A stretch of 64,000 nt of DNA from Chionoecetes opilio (taxonomy: Eukaryota; Arthropoda; Malacostraca; Decapoda; Majidae). Positions 1 to 14,826 of the stretch are shown here, one piece after another. Position 1 is the first letter of the stretch, and every line of letters begins with the position of its first letter. The translations under genes and the position numbers were made by a program. The stretch spans positions 1-64,000 of the forward strand of contig JACEEZ010022897.1 in NCBI GenBank assembly GCA_016584305.1, in the 5' to 3' direction. The notes under the pieces are model-generated. The model saw only the letters and a list, made by a program, of their open reading frames with translations, did not search any database and was not told the DNA's origin.

Positions 1-268
1 AAATTTTTTTTTAATTTTTTAATTTTTTTTTTGCATTCCCTTTTTTTCCTTTTGCATCAAAGGTTGTTCCCCAAAAATTTTTTTTTTAATTGCCCTTTTC
101 TTTTTTTTACGGGGGAAAAAAGCTGTATTTTTTTTTAACCCTCTTGCTGTTGTCCTTTCAATTTTTTCTCATGACTTTGTACTTCGGGTCGCCCCACAAA
201 AACAGATATTTCTATCAATTTTTTCCCAAACCCCATTGATGCTCTATCCCTGCTTATAAAATCTCGTG
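1..268 (-). mobile_element. LINE-A 3' fragment (antisense, noisy)
   Basis: The minus strand reads pieces such as RASMGFGKK and SHEKKLKG. They match the C-terminal part of the LINE-A ORF near 44.5 kb (RASMGLEK, GHEKKLKR). The copy is cut by the window edge and by the A element that follows. Many homopolymer differences break the frame. Confidence 0.7.
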
Positions 269-1899
269 TCCCGTGGTGGTTAGCACCGTACAGTGGAAGC
301 AGGGTGAGTAGGAGACAGCATGGGCCTTTGCCCCCCAAACCCCTCAACCCTCACCCCCTTACCTCTAAAGAAAAGGGAAAACTGTATGAAAGTGTGCTGA
401 AAAAAGGCGGCACGCACGGTACCTGTAGCGGGACAAAACCCTTTCCCATAGATACCCCAAGCCCAAAAGACCCATCACGGCGCCACACCGTTATCCGCCT
501 CAAGGGAATAAAAATCCCCTCGGGTGACATGGAACCGTTCATACATCCGTAAGAATTTCTTACATTCAAACAAAAGACTGTTACACAAAAGGGTGCGCCG
601 CGTCAGGGCTCCAATACTCCCGTCCTGTCATAAGGGTTTTTGGGGGGGAAAAATTTTTAATTTTAATGAACTGGCCTTGTGAAAATTGTCTTTTTCTAAA
701 AAGCGTATGTACCCAGAACAGGCTTTTAGAGTTCAACTCCTCTTCTTCATCCAACAAAAAGTGCATTAATGAAAAATTTTTTCAACCATGCCTCGAGGCA
801 CAAGTTGCTTAGAGGGTAAGCAGGAAAATGCAAAAATTTACAAAACCTGATGAATGTGGAAATAAAAGCCGGCTGACGGAACGCTGCCTGTTTTCAGAGT
901 GTGAACCACCCTTTACCGTCCCTTCCAAAAAAGACTAATCAACCCTCGCACTGTGATAGTTTCCCGGGTGAAAAACCAGGGCGAATACGTCGTCCTGAAA
1001 CGGTCCCCTTAACAATTAACAATAACAAAAAGGTAGAGAGGGTTTCCTTACTGGTTACCAAAAAGTTTCAAAATGTTTTTTATTGGGAAACCACTGTTTT
1101 CAAGGCCCGAAAATTTATTTCCCCCTGAATAGTTTTAGGTTTTGAATTTATGGGTCTCTTTTTTGTGGGAAATCAATATTTTTTTCGCTGGTGGTGGGGG
1201 GGGATCCCTCCCCCTCCAGGCCCGCCCTGAAACATTGCTATGCTTCACACGCCAAGTTTTGGAAAATTTTCGTTTTTTTTCTATATCTCTTTTACTAAAC
1301 CAAACCCCACCTATAACCAAACCTAATCGTTTTAAACCTAACTTAATTTCTGGCTAAAATAAGGGTTAGATTTTCGGTACTACGTGAACGCCATTTTTAT
1401 TCAATTGCCATGGGAAAGGGGGCTCAAAAAAATAATGAAGAAAGTACAGGGGTGTCGGTAAGATTTCGGGATTTTTGAAAGCCCTCCAAAAAAAATCCAA
1501 AAAAATTATTTTGCAAATTTTAAAAAAAGTTAAACACATATAGAAAAACAAAAAAAGCATACCTAAAACAAAAATCTAAGCAATAGGTCTTGGTAGAAAA
1601 ATATTAGAATATCAATTTTGGGTGCACCCTGAAATAATTATGAGTTTTTGGGTTTACCCTGACTTTCCCTTTCATTTTAACTAGAAACTTTTCATTCACA
1701 TCACTACACTGTGAATTTTGTTTTTAGGTACATGTCAAAATAGTTGCTTTTACCTAAAAAACCTTTTTTTTTTAAAATTTTGAAAATTTAGAAAAAAAAA
1801 CTTTTTTTTCCATTCACCAGATCTTTTTTTAAAAAATCTCCTTGTAAAATGGGGGTGAGTCTTATGGGAGGTGCGTCTTAGGGCCCGGGGGAAATCGTA
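269..1899 (+). mobile_element. A element copy A1, left-truncated, non-autonomous DNA transposon
   Basis: This stretch aligns in order with the right two thirds of the copy at 31903-34504. Shared blocks include the tacagtgg...gcagggtgag region, the gaagactaatcaaccctcg block (about 930) and the right terminal motif, degraded to gtgagtcttatgggaggtgcg near 1855. The left end is missing and LINE-A sequence abuts it. No transposase-like ORF is seen. The superfamily is not assigned. Confidence 0.7.
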
Positions 1900-1903
1900 T
1901 ATA

Positions 1904-4427
1904 TATACCTTTTTTCCAGAGCATAAGACGCATTTTTTCCCCTTAAAAAGGGAAATCAAAGTTCCCCCTGGTCTAATGGGGCCCCATATTAGGCATGAGG
2001 GTAGGCAGAAAATGCAGAACAGCCGGTGGTGTATTATAAAGGGGCTGGATGATCTGGTTGGCGTATCCCTGAAAAAATTAGTAATGTGTTATCAACAGTT
2101 ATGCAAATTTAAAAAAAAGGGTGGTTTTTTTAAGAGAAAAACAAGAGCTGGGGAAAACAAGATTGCGGTTGTTGCTGCAGAGGCCCGTGCAGAGTCTCAT
2201 CCACCCCCGCTGCTGCTTTCCATGGTAAAACTCTTTTTAAACTCAGGTCTGGCTTACCTGGGATTTCACTCGGCGACCCCTCCGCGCACCCACATGGGCA
2301 TTTCCACTAAGTCATCCCCCCCACCCATGGAAAAGACAAACATCCCGCTATTTTGAGCCTTTAAACCCCCATTCGATCGGGGCCCCACAATTGACACAAC
2401 AGTTGGAAGGGGATGATAAAGGGGGGCAGAAAATGGTGATGGAATTTTCGCTGGAAAGAGTATTTTTGATAAATGGAATAGTAAACAAAAGAGGTTGTGT
2501 TTTTTTTAGTGTGAGCGGGGGGAGGAAGGTGTAGTATCTTGGGGAGTTTTTCACACAAAAAAGGAGAAGGGCGTCGGGCTTCGTAGTTTATTTGACCGGA
2601 AATCATTGTAAAACGTGGGAAAGAGGTGCTCGGCGGTGTGTCTATGTGTGTCCTTTTTGGGTGTTGAATTTTCCGGTGGTGTTGCAGTTGTTCGGCGAGC
2701 CAAGTCAGGTAGCGCAGGCACCCCTAACCTTTGGGCCCAGAAGGGGGGGTGGCCTAAAAACCCATGCAGGTGTGTGGGGTGTGAGTTTTTTTTAGCGCCC
2801 TACGGGTAAGCAAGGTGGGGTAGAACAGCATAGGCTTTGTACACCCACCCCCCCAATCCCACCCTGTCCTCTACGGTAAGGAAAATGTATGAAAGATGCT
2901 AGAAAAAGGGGGTGCAACGGTAGATGTAGACGGGGACAAAACTTCCACATGGGGCACCAAGACCCGACCCATCATGGCGCCAAAATCGCCGCCCCAAGGC
3001 CGTCACACCATCCCATCATGGTGACACGGCATGCACCATCTATCACATCCGTTTTAAAACTTACATTTAAAAAAATAGACGGTTACCTAAAGGTGGGCCA
3101 CCGTCACAGCTCCAATCACACCGTCCTGTCACGTAACGGTTTTGGGGGAAAAATATTTTTAAGAATGAGACTGTGCCGTGCTGATAATATCGTTTTTTTT
3201 CAAGGGTTTTTTGACCCCCCAAAAGGTCTTTTTTGAGTTCAACCTTCTTCATCCACTAGAAGGCTATTAAAGCAAATTTCTTCAACCATCCCCTGGGCAC
3301 CCTGTTGTTAGAGGGGGGAGCAGGGAAATCCCAAAAAAGACGGAACCAGACAAATATGGAATAAAGGCACGGCTGACGGAACGCTGCCGGATTTTGATTG
3401 AAACCGCCTCCCTCACCTTCCTGAAGAAGACTAATCAACCCTCGCGACTGGATAGATTCAAAGGGGGTAAAACCCGGGCAAAAAATCGTCGATCCGACAA
3501 CGGTGCCCTTCAAAAAAATTTTCAACAAAAACAAAAAGGTAGAGATGGCTACCCTTTCAGACGGTGTTAACTAAAATCTTGTAAATTTATGTTATTGGGC
3601 AACCCCCCGATTTCGAGGGCCCAAACTTTGTCCTGAATAGTTTTGATGTGTTTTGAATTTTTCGGGTTGTTTTTGTCGGACATCAAGTTTTTTTACTGTG
3701 TTGTGGGGGGGGAGGCAACCGCCCCCCGGGGCCGCCCCCCAAACAGTACGCTTCCCGTCATATTTTTGGTTTAAAATTCGTTTTTTTTTAACATCTGTTT
3801 CTAAAACCAAAACCCCCACCTCTAACCTAACCTAATCTGATTTAACCTAATTAACTTTTTGGCTGAAAAAAACGGGAGATTTTCGGTACTACGTGTAATT
3901 CCATTATTATTCAATTGCCCAGGGAAATGGGGCTCAAAAAACCCGAATGAAGAAAGCCACGATGGTGTCGGTAAGGTTCTAGGTTTTTAAAGCCCACTAC
4001 CAAAATAATACCAATATCTATACTTCAAATATTCCACAAAGTCTAAACACATAGCAGAAAAGCAACAAAGGCATACCTACAACATTAAATCTAAGCTATA
4101 TGTCATAGGTAGCAAAATATTAGAATATCAATTCGTGGGGGCATCCTGCAATATATTATGACCGATTTTGATTACCGTCATTCCCTTTACATTTTAACTA
4201 TAGTATAATTTTTCATTCACATTCACTGCACTGTGAATATTTTATTTAGGTACATGCTCATAATCATTTGTTTTCCCCTACAAATCCTTTTTTTTTTTAA
4301 TAACTTGATCAATTTACGAAATTTATTTTTTCCCTCAAAAACACCAATATTTTATTTTTTCTAAAAACCTCCTTGTAAAATAGGGGTGCGTCTTATGCGG
4401 AGGTGCGTCTTATGCGCCGGCAAATAC

Positions 4428-4431
<4 letters not shown>
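1904..4431 (+). mobile_element. A element copy A2, non-autonomous DNA transposon
   Basis: The left end is degraded (ataccttttttccagagcat). The right end reads gcgccggcaaatacggta, followed by a TA repeat. It is collinear with 31903-34504 over its whole length and lies directly downstream of copy A1 in the same orientation. At 2160-2360 it carries the captured LINE-C RNase H tail described under copy A3. Confidence 0.8.

Positions 4432-4461
<30 letters not shown>
4431..4461. repeat. (TA)n microsatellite
   Basis: An uninterrupted TA run lies between the right end of A2 and the left end of T4. Confidence 0.95.
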
Positions 4462-4467
<6 letters not shown>

Positions 4468-4550
4468 AACCTCGATTTCCCGGACCTCGATTTGCCAGAA
4501 ATCGGATTTGCCGGACAAAATCCGAGGTCCGGGGATATATCAGTCTCGGA

Positions 4551-4553
<3 letters not shown>

Positions 4554-4588
<35 letters not shown>
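4554..4588. repeat. poly(T) run
   Basis: 35 consecutive T inside T4 copy a. Confidence 0.95.
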
Positions 4589-4590
<2 letters not shown>

Positions 4591-4674
4591 GTTGAAATGC
4601 CTGGCCCTGTTCGTAGATTGACCAAGTTGTCCGGCGGTCCGAGCGTCTCCTGTCACCCCTGGTCAGTGTCCGCA

Positions 4675-5000
4675 CCTCCCGCCAGGTGGCAGCATGCACA
4701 GCGGTCGTATTGTTTACATTTGGGCACACAACATTCACGGTTCACCTGCACAGCCTCCGTCAGTCACCTGACTCCCACTGCCCCTGGTGCAAGAACATTT
4801 CTGAGACTATTGAACACTTTCTGCTGCCTCCCGCCAGGTGGCAGCATGCTCAGCGGTCGTATTGTTTACATTTGGGCACACGACACTCACGGTTCACCTG
4901 CACAGCCTCCGTTAGTCCCCTGACCCCCACTGTCCCTGGTGCAGGAACGTCTCTTGAGACTATTGAACACTTTCTGCTGCCTCCCGCCAGGTGGCTGCAT
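4675..5000 (+). repeat. 152-bp tandem repeat made from a LINE-C Zn-knuckle fragment
   Basis: The block beginning cctcccgccaggtggcagca starts at 4675, 4827 and 4980, giving a period of 152-153 bp and a little over two units. Each unit encodes pieces such as FTVHLHSLRQSPDSHCPWC and ETIEHFLL. These match the C-terminal zinc-knuckle of LINE-C (RLSPDPHCAWC, ETIEHFLLQC at 51.3-51.5 kb, minus strand). Confidence 0.85.
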
Positions 5001-5212
5001 GCTCAGCGGACGTAAAAGTCCGCGGTGGGGTAGTTGATATTGTCGGTTGCCGGAGAGTAAATACTAGAGTAGGATAAACGTCCGGGGGTGGGTATCGATC
5101 AGACTTTTTTTTTATTTTTTTTTATTTTTTATATATACTTGCGATTCCCGGACTTTTGCGGTTCCCGGACCAGTGCTCCCCCTTATTAGTCCGGGAAATC
5201 GAGGTTTGTGTG

Positions 5213-5213
<1 letters not shown>

Positions 5214-5267
<54 letters not shown>

Positions 5268-5280
5268 TATTATATATATT
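5214..5280. repeat. (TA)n microsatellite
   Basis: A nearly pure TA run lies between T4 copy a and T10 copy a. Confidence 0.95.
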
Positions 5281-5607
5281 GCTAGTATTATTCGACCTTG
5301 GGGGTCGGATGGGGGGTCGGATGGTAGGTCGGATAATTGGAATAGTCGGATGTTCGGATATCACAGTAACCATAAACACAAGGACAAAATGGTATAGAAC
5401 ATAAAAGATGCAGCTCTTGAAGGCCGATCCAGTGGTATACGCGAAAGTAAAATTCATGCATAAATAAAGCCACAAATCAATGTTTTCTAAAAACTAAAAT
5501 AAACTAAGTAAAATAAATGGCCAAAACAAGACACAATGTGGTGGTGAAAAAAGTTGGTTGTTTGGACAAGTCGGATGTTTGGAGGTCGGATGTTGGGAAT
5601 TTGGCTG
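5281..5607 (-). mobile_element. T10 pogo-like short element, copy a
   Basis: Both ends carry repeats of the word tcggat or atccgac. The right end (gttgggaatttggctg) is the complement of the left end of T10 copy b at 7104. It is an internally deleted relative of copy b in opposite orientation. No coding remnant was found. Confidence 0.75.
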
Positions 5608-5879
5608 TATATACACACAACCCTCGTTTTCCCGAACCTCCATTTCCCGGATATCGGATTTGCCGGACAAAATCCGAGGTCCGGGGATATGTCAGAGACC
5701 CGGACAAATGCCTAATCCAGTCCGTAATTCGACAAAGTTGTCCGGCGGTCCGAGCATCTCTTGTCACCCCTGGTCAGTGTCCGCACCTGCCAGGTGGCAA
5801 CATGGTCAGCGGTCGTATTGTTTATATTTGGGCACAAGACACACGGTTCACCTGCACCACCTCCGTCAGTCCCCTGACC

Positions 5880-6035
5880 CCTACTGCCCCTAATGCAGGA
5901 ACGTCTCTGAGACTATTGAACACTTTCTGCTGCAGTGTCCACGCTTCCACTCCCACCATATAGTGCTACGCTCTCAACTCCTCACCCTGAACGTCGCCAC
6001 CTTTGACCTGCCCACCCTACTGGCGGCGGCTGGCC
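5880..6035 (+). mobile_element. Captured LINE-C C-terminal fragment
   Basis: The reading runs from a degraded cysteine pair into IEHFLLQCPRFHSHH-like sequence and on to LPTLLAAAG, the same order as the RNase H-LINE tail at 51.27-51.45 kb (minus strand). It is a domain fragment with no ORF of its own. Confidence 0.75.
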
Positions 6036-6170
6036 TCCCGCCAGGTGGCAGCATGCTCAGCGGTCGTATTGTTTACATTTGGGCACACAACACACGGTTC
6101 ACCTGCACCGCCTCCGTCAGTCCCCTGACCCCCACTGCCCCTGGTGCAGGAACGTCTCTGAGACTATTAA

Positions 6171-6645
6171 CCCATGGGCTGCGGGTGGACTCTGAAGAGG
6201 TTTCTCTGGTGGGCTGTGGGTGGCCTCTTAAGAGCGGGGTTTTTAAAGGCATACCAAAACTGCGGGCTTTAACCCAGGCGGCTACAAATTGGTGTGTGTG
6301 TAGTACAACATGGCAATTCGAGATATGCGAGCGCATGCGAGATATACGAGATATACGCGATATTACGCTCTAACCCATAGCGTATACGGGCGGATATTCG
6401 CCCGGGAAATCTCGCCGCGTGACACCAATCTAGCCATACGATGCAGTTCGCGCCACATTTTTCAACTACGGACCGCCCCCCCCCCCCAGACATATTTTGG
6501 GGGGTCAAATATATATGGCCGGGTGCGCTACAACATTCCCTACACGCTGATGTAGTTTTTATCGATTTTTGCAAGGGTCGTCAAAATGACCATACCCTTC
6601 GCCCAGGGCTTAGGTGTATAAAGCATACCCTTAGCTTGTTAAGGG
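6171..6645. mobile_element. piggyBac-like MITE (475 bp) nested in T4-b
   Basis: It is flanked by TTAA on both sides (6167-6170 and 6646-6649), begins CCC and ends GGG. The T4/LINE-C sequence is continuous once the insert and one TTAA are removed (gagactatt | aacactt). Its interior has short repeats of gagatatacg. The terminal repeats beyond the CCC are weak. Confidence 0.7.
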
Positions 6646-7103
6646 TTAAACACTTACTGCTGCAGTGTCCGCACTTCCACTCCCACAGTGTAGTGCTACG
6701 CTCTCAACTCCTCACCCTGAAAGTCGCCACCTGTGACCTGCCCACCCTGCTGGCGGCGGCTGGCATTCATCCCCCCCGGCAACACGCTGTCCTCCGCCTC
6801 ACCTGTGCCTTCCTGAGGAAGACAGGTCAACTACAGCACCTGTGATAGCATCATAGGACATGACCAGGGCTCAAAGTGTTCCCCAAGGGATCCTCACAGT
6901 CCTACAAACAACAACAAATTGACGTAAGAGTCCGCGACGGGGTAGTTGATATTGGCGGTTGCCGGACAGTAAATACTAGAGTAGGATAAACGTCCGGGGT
7001 GGGTAATGGCCTCGGACTTTTGCGATTCCCGACGTTTGCGGTTCCCGGACCAGTGCTCCCCCTATTAGTCCGGGAAAACGAGGGTTGTGTATATATATAT
7101 ATA

Positions 7104-7943
7104 CAGCCAAATTCCCAAACATCCGACCTTCAACACATCCGACTTGTCCAAACAACCGACTTTTTTCTTCCATGTCCCAAGTCAGATAAATTATTAAACA
7201 ATTCCAGACAACCGACCCTCGTCAGGACGTTTGAATTCGGCGGCGGGCGGGAGGCAGGTAGTTCGTGTTTTTCTCACTACCCGCCGCAGCGCTGGTAGCG
7301 GCGTGGCGTTGGCGGGTGTTTTCAGAGTTTATTTACACTTGCTGTTGGCTGCTTCACCACCACATTGTGTCTGTTTTGGCCATTTATTTTACTTTCTACA
7401 GTGAATAATGTCGTCTACAAGTGCTAAAACGTAAGCGTGTTGTGTTGAACATTGAACAGAAAGTGAAATATAAGGAAGTAGAACAAGGTGTTCCTAGACA
7501 AGATATATGTCGGGAATTTAAACATCGCAAACGAACTGTGGTGGAACATTTTAAAGTCCAAAGATAACTTGTTCAAGTTTTATGCTGGTACAGAAACTAA
7601 TGACGGAAATTCACAAGTGAACTGAGGATGATGCACAACAAGGTTAGAAAAATTCATTTCCTTCATGGAAACAAAGGAATGAAATCACAACTCAAGGAAG
7701 TCATGCAACCATAATGTGCAACTCCAGGTTTCTAAGTTATAGAAAGACATCATCAAAGCAGTTAACCTTGCAGGAAACATTCAAAGAGCTCCAGGCAAAC
7801 ACCTACACCAACCAGTCCCACACCAACTACATTATATACAATTCTTTATATATTTATTAAATTATGTACATCCGAAACATCCGACATTCCAATTATCCAC
7901 CTACCTTCGGTCCCCCCCAAAGTCGGATAATTAAAACTAGCTG
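7104..7943 (+). mobile_element. T10 Tigger/pogo-like element, copy b
   Basis: It starts cagccaaattcccaaacatc and ends with tcggataattaaaactagctg. The word atccgac is repeated near both ends. It contains a transposase N-terminal remnant (7415-7567). At about 840 bp it is an internally deleted derivative. Confidence 0.8.
7415..7567 (+). pseudogene. Tigger/pogo transposase N-terminal HTH remnant (T10)
   Basis: One frame reads LKRKRVVLNIEQKVKYKEVE, then QGVPRQDICREFKHRKRTVV, and stops after 50 codons. This is the layout of the CENP-B N-terminal/psq helix-turn-helix that opens Tigger and pogo transposases: a basic start, a first helix with IEQKV, and a recognition helix after the DI-CREF turn. 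An ATG sits just upstream (7409) but in another frame, so a frameshift separates the start from the domain. No second HTH, DDE catalytic core or C-terminus follows. The fragment cannot act as a transposase. It places T10 in the Tigger/pogo group. Confidence 0.75.
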
Positions 7944-8041
7944 TATATAATAATATATATATATAATACTATACAGTAAAAACCCTTATAACTCGGCACT
8001 GGATAACTCGGAATTTGATATAACTCGGCATGACAAAGACT

Positions 8042-8703
<662 letters not shown>

Positions 8704-8882
8704 ACTGCATCTCATGGTTTTCACTCGGCATATCATGCCCTCACAACCTCTTCTGTGAACATGTAAACAGAAAGTTGGCAAAAAATAATGTATCTCGGCA
8801 TATTGATGTTATAACTGCATCTCTTCGCTTACACTCTGCATATCGTCAGTCGCATAAAGTCGTATTTTTGTCCTTTTGATCT

Positions 8883-9452
8883 TTTCCTGCAAGCTCAGGC
8901 TCTTCAATTTCATTCCCTTCCTGCTGGAGACACCCTTGCGTGATGGAGCTGACATCTTGAAATACAGTACTGTATGATGTAATCCCAAAACACGTAAAAT
9001 AGGTGGCAAAGTAAAGCAAAGGTCGGGAACCAGCGTGTAGGCTGTCAGCTGCTGAGCCGTGTTTATGTCGTCAAAGCACCGTCTTGGATACGAATTCCGT
9101 TTTTGTCGAATTGAAAAAGGATTGGTTTCTGCTTCAAAAACACAACAAGCTTGGTAGGAGCCGAAATAATAATCAATGCAAAACATTGCAAACAATATCA
9201 CAGAGTAGTATAACACACATTTCAGCAAGTGTTATTGGATTGGGTTTCGTAATCCAAGACGGTGCTTGGACGACAAAAACACGGCTCAGCCTACGCACTG
9301 GTTCCCGATCTTTGCTTAATTTGCCACCTATTTTACGTGTTTGGGATTACATCATACAGTACTGTATATCAAGATGTCAGCTCCATCACGCAAGGGTGTC
9401 TCCAGCAGGAAGGGAATGAAATTGAAGAGCCTGAGCCTGAAGGAAAAGGTGA
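8883..9452. repeat. Internal palindrome of T2-a (inverted HTH exon)
   Basis: Left arm 8883-9108 is the reverse complement of right arm about 9236-9452. Example: left ccttcctgctggagacaccc, right gggtgtctccagcaggaagg. The spacer is about 127 bp. Each arm holds the start of the transposase HTH exon, so a transcript would fold into a hairpin of roughly 220 bp. Confidence 0.85.
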
Positions 9453-9542
9453 AAGTGCTGGCAAGGATGGATGCAGGTGTGTCCATGTGTGCTATTTGTG
9501 CTGAGTTTGATATCAAATCCAGCACATTCTACCCGTTCATTG
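9374..9542 (+). pseudogene. T2 transposase first exon (CENP-B/psq-type HTH) remnant
   Basis: The ATG at 9374 opens MSAPSRKGVSSRKGMKLKSL, followed by SLKEKVKVLARMDAGVSM and AEFDIKSSTFYPFI. This is a typical Tigger N-terminal HTH: a basic leader, a helix around LKEKVKVL, then a turn and recognition helix (ICAEFDIKSSTF). The reading stops at TG|GTAAGTG, a strong splice donor, so it was probably the first coding exon of a spliced transposase gene. Nothing resembling a second HTH or DDE domain follows within the element. A second copy of the first about 27 codons lies inverted at 8883-8960. The exon itself is open, but the gene is incomplete and the element depended on a transposase made elsewhere. 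Confidence 0.75.
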
Positions 9543-9579
9543 GTAAGTGTAGTTTTTATGCTTTTACAGTACTGTATTT

Positions 9580-9620
<41 letters not shown>

Positions 9621-9714
9621 CCCATATCAGAGGAGGACATTGAATAACTCGGCACATTGAATAACTCGGCAAGGGCCAGAGCCCCTATCGTGCCGAGTTA
9701 TAAGGGTTTTACTG

Positions 9715-12831
<3,117 letters not shown>

Positions 12832-12928
<97 letters not shown>

Positions 12929-12964
12929 TTTTTTTTCTCATATACGTACTATATATATATATAT

Positions 12965-13013
<49 letters not shown>

Positions 13014-13032
13014 TATATATATATATATAATA

Positions 13033-13075
<43 letters not shown>
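12832..13075. repeat. Compound (TA)n with poly(T)
   Basis: TA runs interrupted by a T run at about 12911-12936 and by ataaaata interruptions. Confidence 0.95.
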
Positions 13076-13077
<2 letters not shown>

Positions 13078-13250
13078 AATAAATACAAAATATATTAGTG
13101 CAATTTATATTACATTACTTTCTAAGTATAAACAAACTTCTTATGAGGTAATGAAATACATAACAGCACTGCACGACTGTGTGGCTGCAATTAGTGGACA
13201 AAGGCATGTGAACATGCATGTAAAGGTTCCATGTAAATATGGAACCCACG

Positions 13251-13475
13251 TTTCAAAACACTACTTATTTATATAATTTTGGAATGAGATCTTAAATGAC
13301 ACTAAAAAAATATAACTGAACCTAAGTTCAATATGATCTACATAATGCAGCACAAACACTAAACTTTAAGTTTCAAAACACTACTTATTTATATAATTTT
13401 GGAATCAGATCTTAAATGATACTAAACAATAGAACTGAACCTAAGTTCAATATGAGCTTCATAATGCAGCACGAA
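13251..13475. repeat. Tandem duplication, 120-bp period
   Basis: The block starting tttcaaaacactacttattt occurs at 13251 and 13371 and runs to aatgcagcac in both, with a few substitutions. Confidence 0.9.
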
Positions 13476-14489
13476 GGTATTTGATTTCTAATCTTATTCA
13501 TTTAACACATTTCGTAGTGGAGAAGAGACCCTTTTTAACCCTTTCACTCCTAGGCATCAAAGAATTGTGAAAGCTCCTGAGCTGCATATTTCAAAGCAAG
13601 AAGAAAAAATCTGAAGTATAGCATAACTATGAATACATAAGATAGATTTTCCTGATTGAAAATATATAATGAAATAGATAACTCATCATATTATAAGTGT
13701 AATCTATCATCAAGAAGTGGAGTGGAAGGTGCCAGATCTAAGCCTTACTCTTTCTTCCAGCTTCCAATATAAGCCACATGGTGCATGCAGGCCTGTATGA
13801 ATACTCTTTCTCTGTCTGTCTCATACACTGAATCATCGTCCCTAAGATCAGCACAATCAAGGGTATCTAGTGTATCACCAAATTAGTTGCTGCCTCTGGC
13901 AACTTCCTAAGCCAGTGTGGCTGAGTGTGCAGTTGTTGTACCCGACTCACCGAAATTTATTAGCAACACTGACACTACCACAAGAGAAATTGATGGATAT
14001 GTGGGTGAAAACATTCATTAAGATGCAATAAGCAACATTATGTTGGTTGCTTCCCAAGAGAGCACATATTATCTAAAACGGCCGACCCGTATATAGGACA
14101 CCAGCAGGGGGCCAAAAAAAATGTGTTGATCTGTATATCAGCAGCAAAGGGGTTTATCTGATGCAGCAAGGGTCCACATACAAGCCCATCCACAAGAGGG
14201 TAAGATAATTTGCCTTTCGCTACATCAGAACCTCGCATACGGATGGCAGGATTGCTGGTCTTCTGTTTCCGCAAAGTTGTGAGGTCATACTCTTTGACTC
14301 ATATCCTGTACCAGTTCTCTATTTAGTGTTAGGGACTGCATTGTGAAAGCAGATAAGCCCAAAATGTCATTACCTCGTTCAAGATCTGAACCTAAGTCTT
14401 CTTGACTGTAAGCCAAGCACACTTACCAGTAGACTGCCAGACTGTGGCTTACAAGTGCATGAAGATATTTGCAATCTAATCTTTCTCAC
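13476..14489. other. Unassigned sequence, probably intronic
   Basis: No transposon ends, tandem repeats or convincing ORF were seen. It contains no copy of any family found elsewhere in the window. Because it is next to the SR exon at 14490-14622 (minus), it may be the intron downstream of that exon. Confidence 0.4.
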
Positions 14490-14622
14490 CTGCGTTCTCT
14501 GGATCTAGAGCGGGATCTGCGTCTGTCTCTTGACCGTGAGCGAGATCGTGATCGCCACCCTCCCCATTTTTTTTTTTCGGTTTCTTCTCACCCTTGCGGA
14601 ACCCCGTTTCGCCCAAAAGGTC
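14490..14622 (-). CDS. Internal exon of an arginine/serine-rich (SR-type) protein gene
   Basis: On the minus strand the segment is bounded by an acceptor (aactttctcacag|GACC, exon begins 14622) and a donor (CGCAG|GTGAGAAAG, exon ends 14490). One frame reads WRSRSRSRSRDRRRSRSRSR, a long RS-dipeptide tract typical of splicing-factor RS domains, after a lysine-rich piece. In that frame the first two exon bases complete a codon and the last two start one. As sequenced, the frame meets a TGA about ten codons in, next to a GGG run and an 11-A run in this homopolymer-noisy area. The stop may therefore be an error, or the exon may be dead. The particular SR gene cannot be named. The upstream exon may be the one at 46242-46342, whose end phase fits. 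Confidence 0.6.
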
Positions 14623-14826
14623 CTGTGAGAAAGTTAAAACAAAAACCCCTTATTGCTTTCCTTTCCCTTTGAAACCTTTTCCACCAAAAATTCCTATAAA
14701 CATTAGGGAACTGTCTACAAAATGTGAAAACAAGTTTATTTCAGTATCTAATTTCATCTAAGTACTTAGGTGGTATATTTAGGAAGTACCTGTGGTGTGA
14801 GAAGTAAAGATAGTAAAAGTATTGAA

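Larger units (their letters stand above)
4462..5213 (+). mobile_element. T4 pogo-like non-autonomous element, copy a
   Basis: The ends are inverted: cacacaaacctcgatttccc on the left, and gggaaatcgaggtttgtgtg on the right. The element contains a 35-nt poly(T) (4554-4588) and a tandem array of a captured LINE-C fragment (4675-5000). There is no transposase ORF. (TA)n flanks both ends, which fits TA-targeted insertion. Confidence 0.85.
5614..7090 (+). mobile_element. T4 pogo-like element, copy b, with nested piggyBac-like MITE
   Basis: It starts cacacaaccctcgttttccc and ends cgggaaaacgagggttgtgt. It carries the LINE-C fragment once before and once partly after the nested insert at 6171-6645, plus a LINE-C 3' untranslated block at about 6790-6915 (ttcctgaggaagacagg, ending in caacaacaac). 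The element lies between the facing 5' ends of two T10 copies. Confidence 0.85.
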
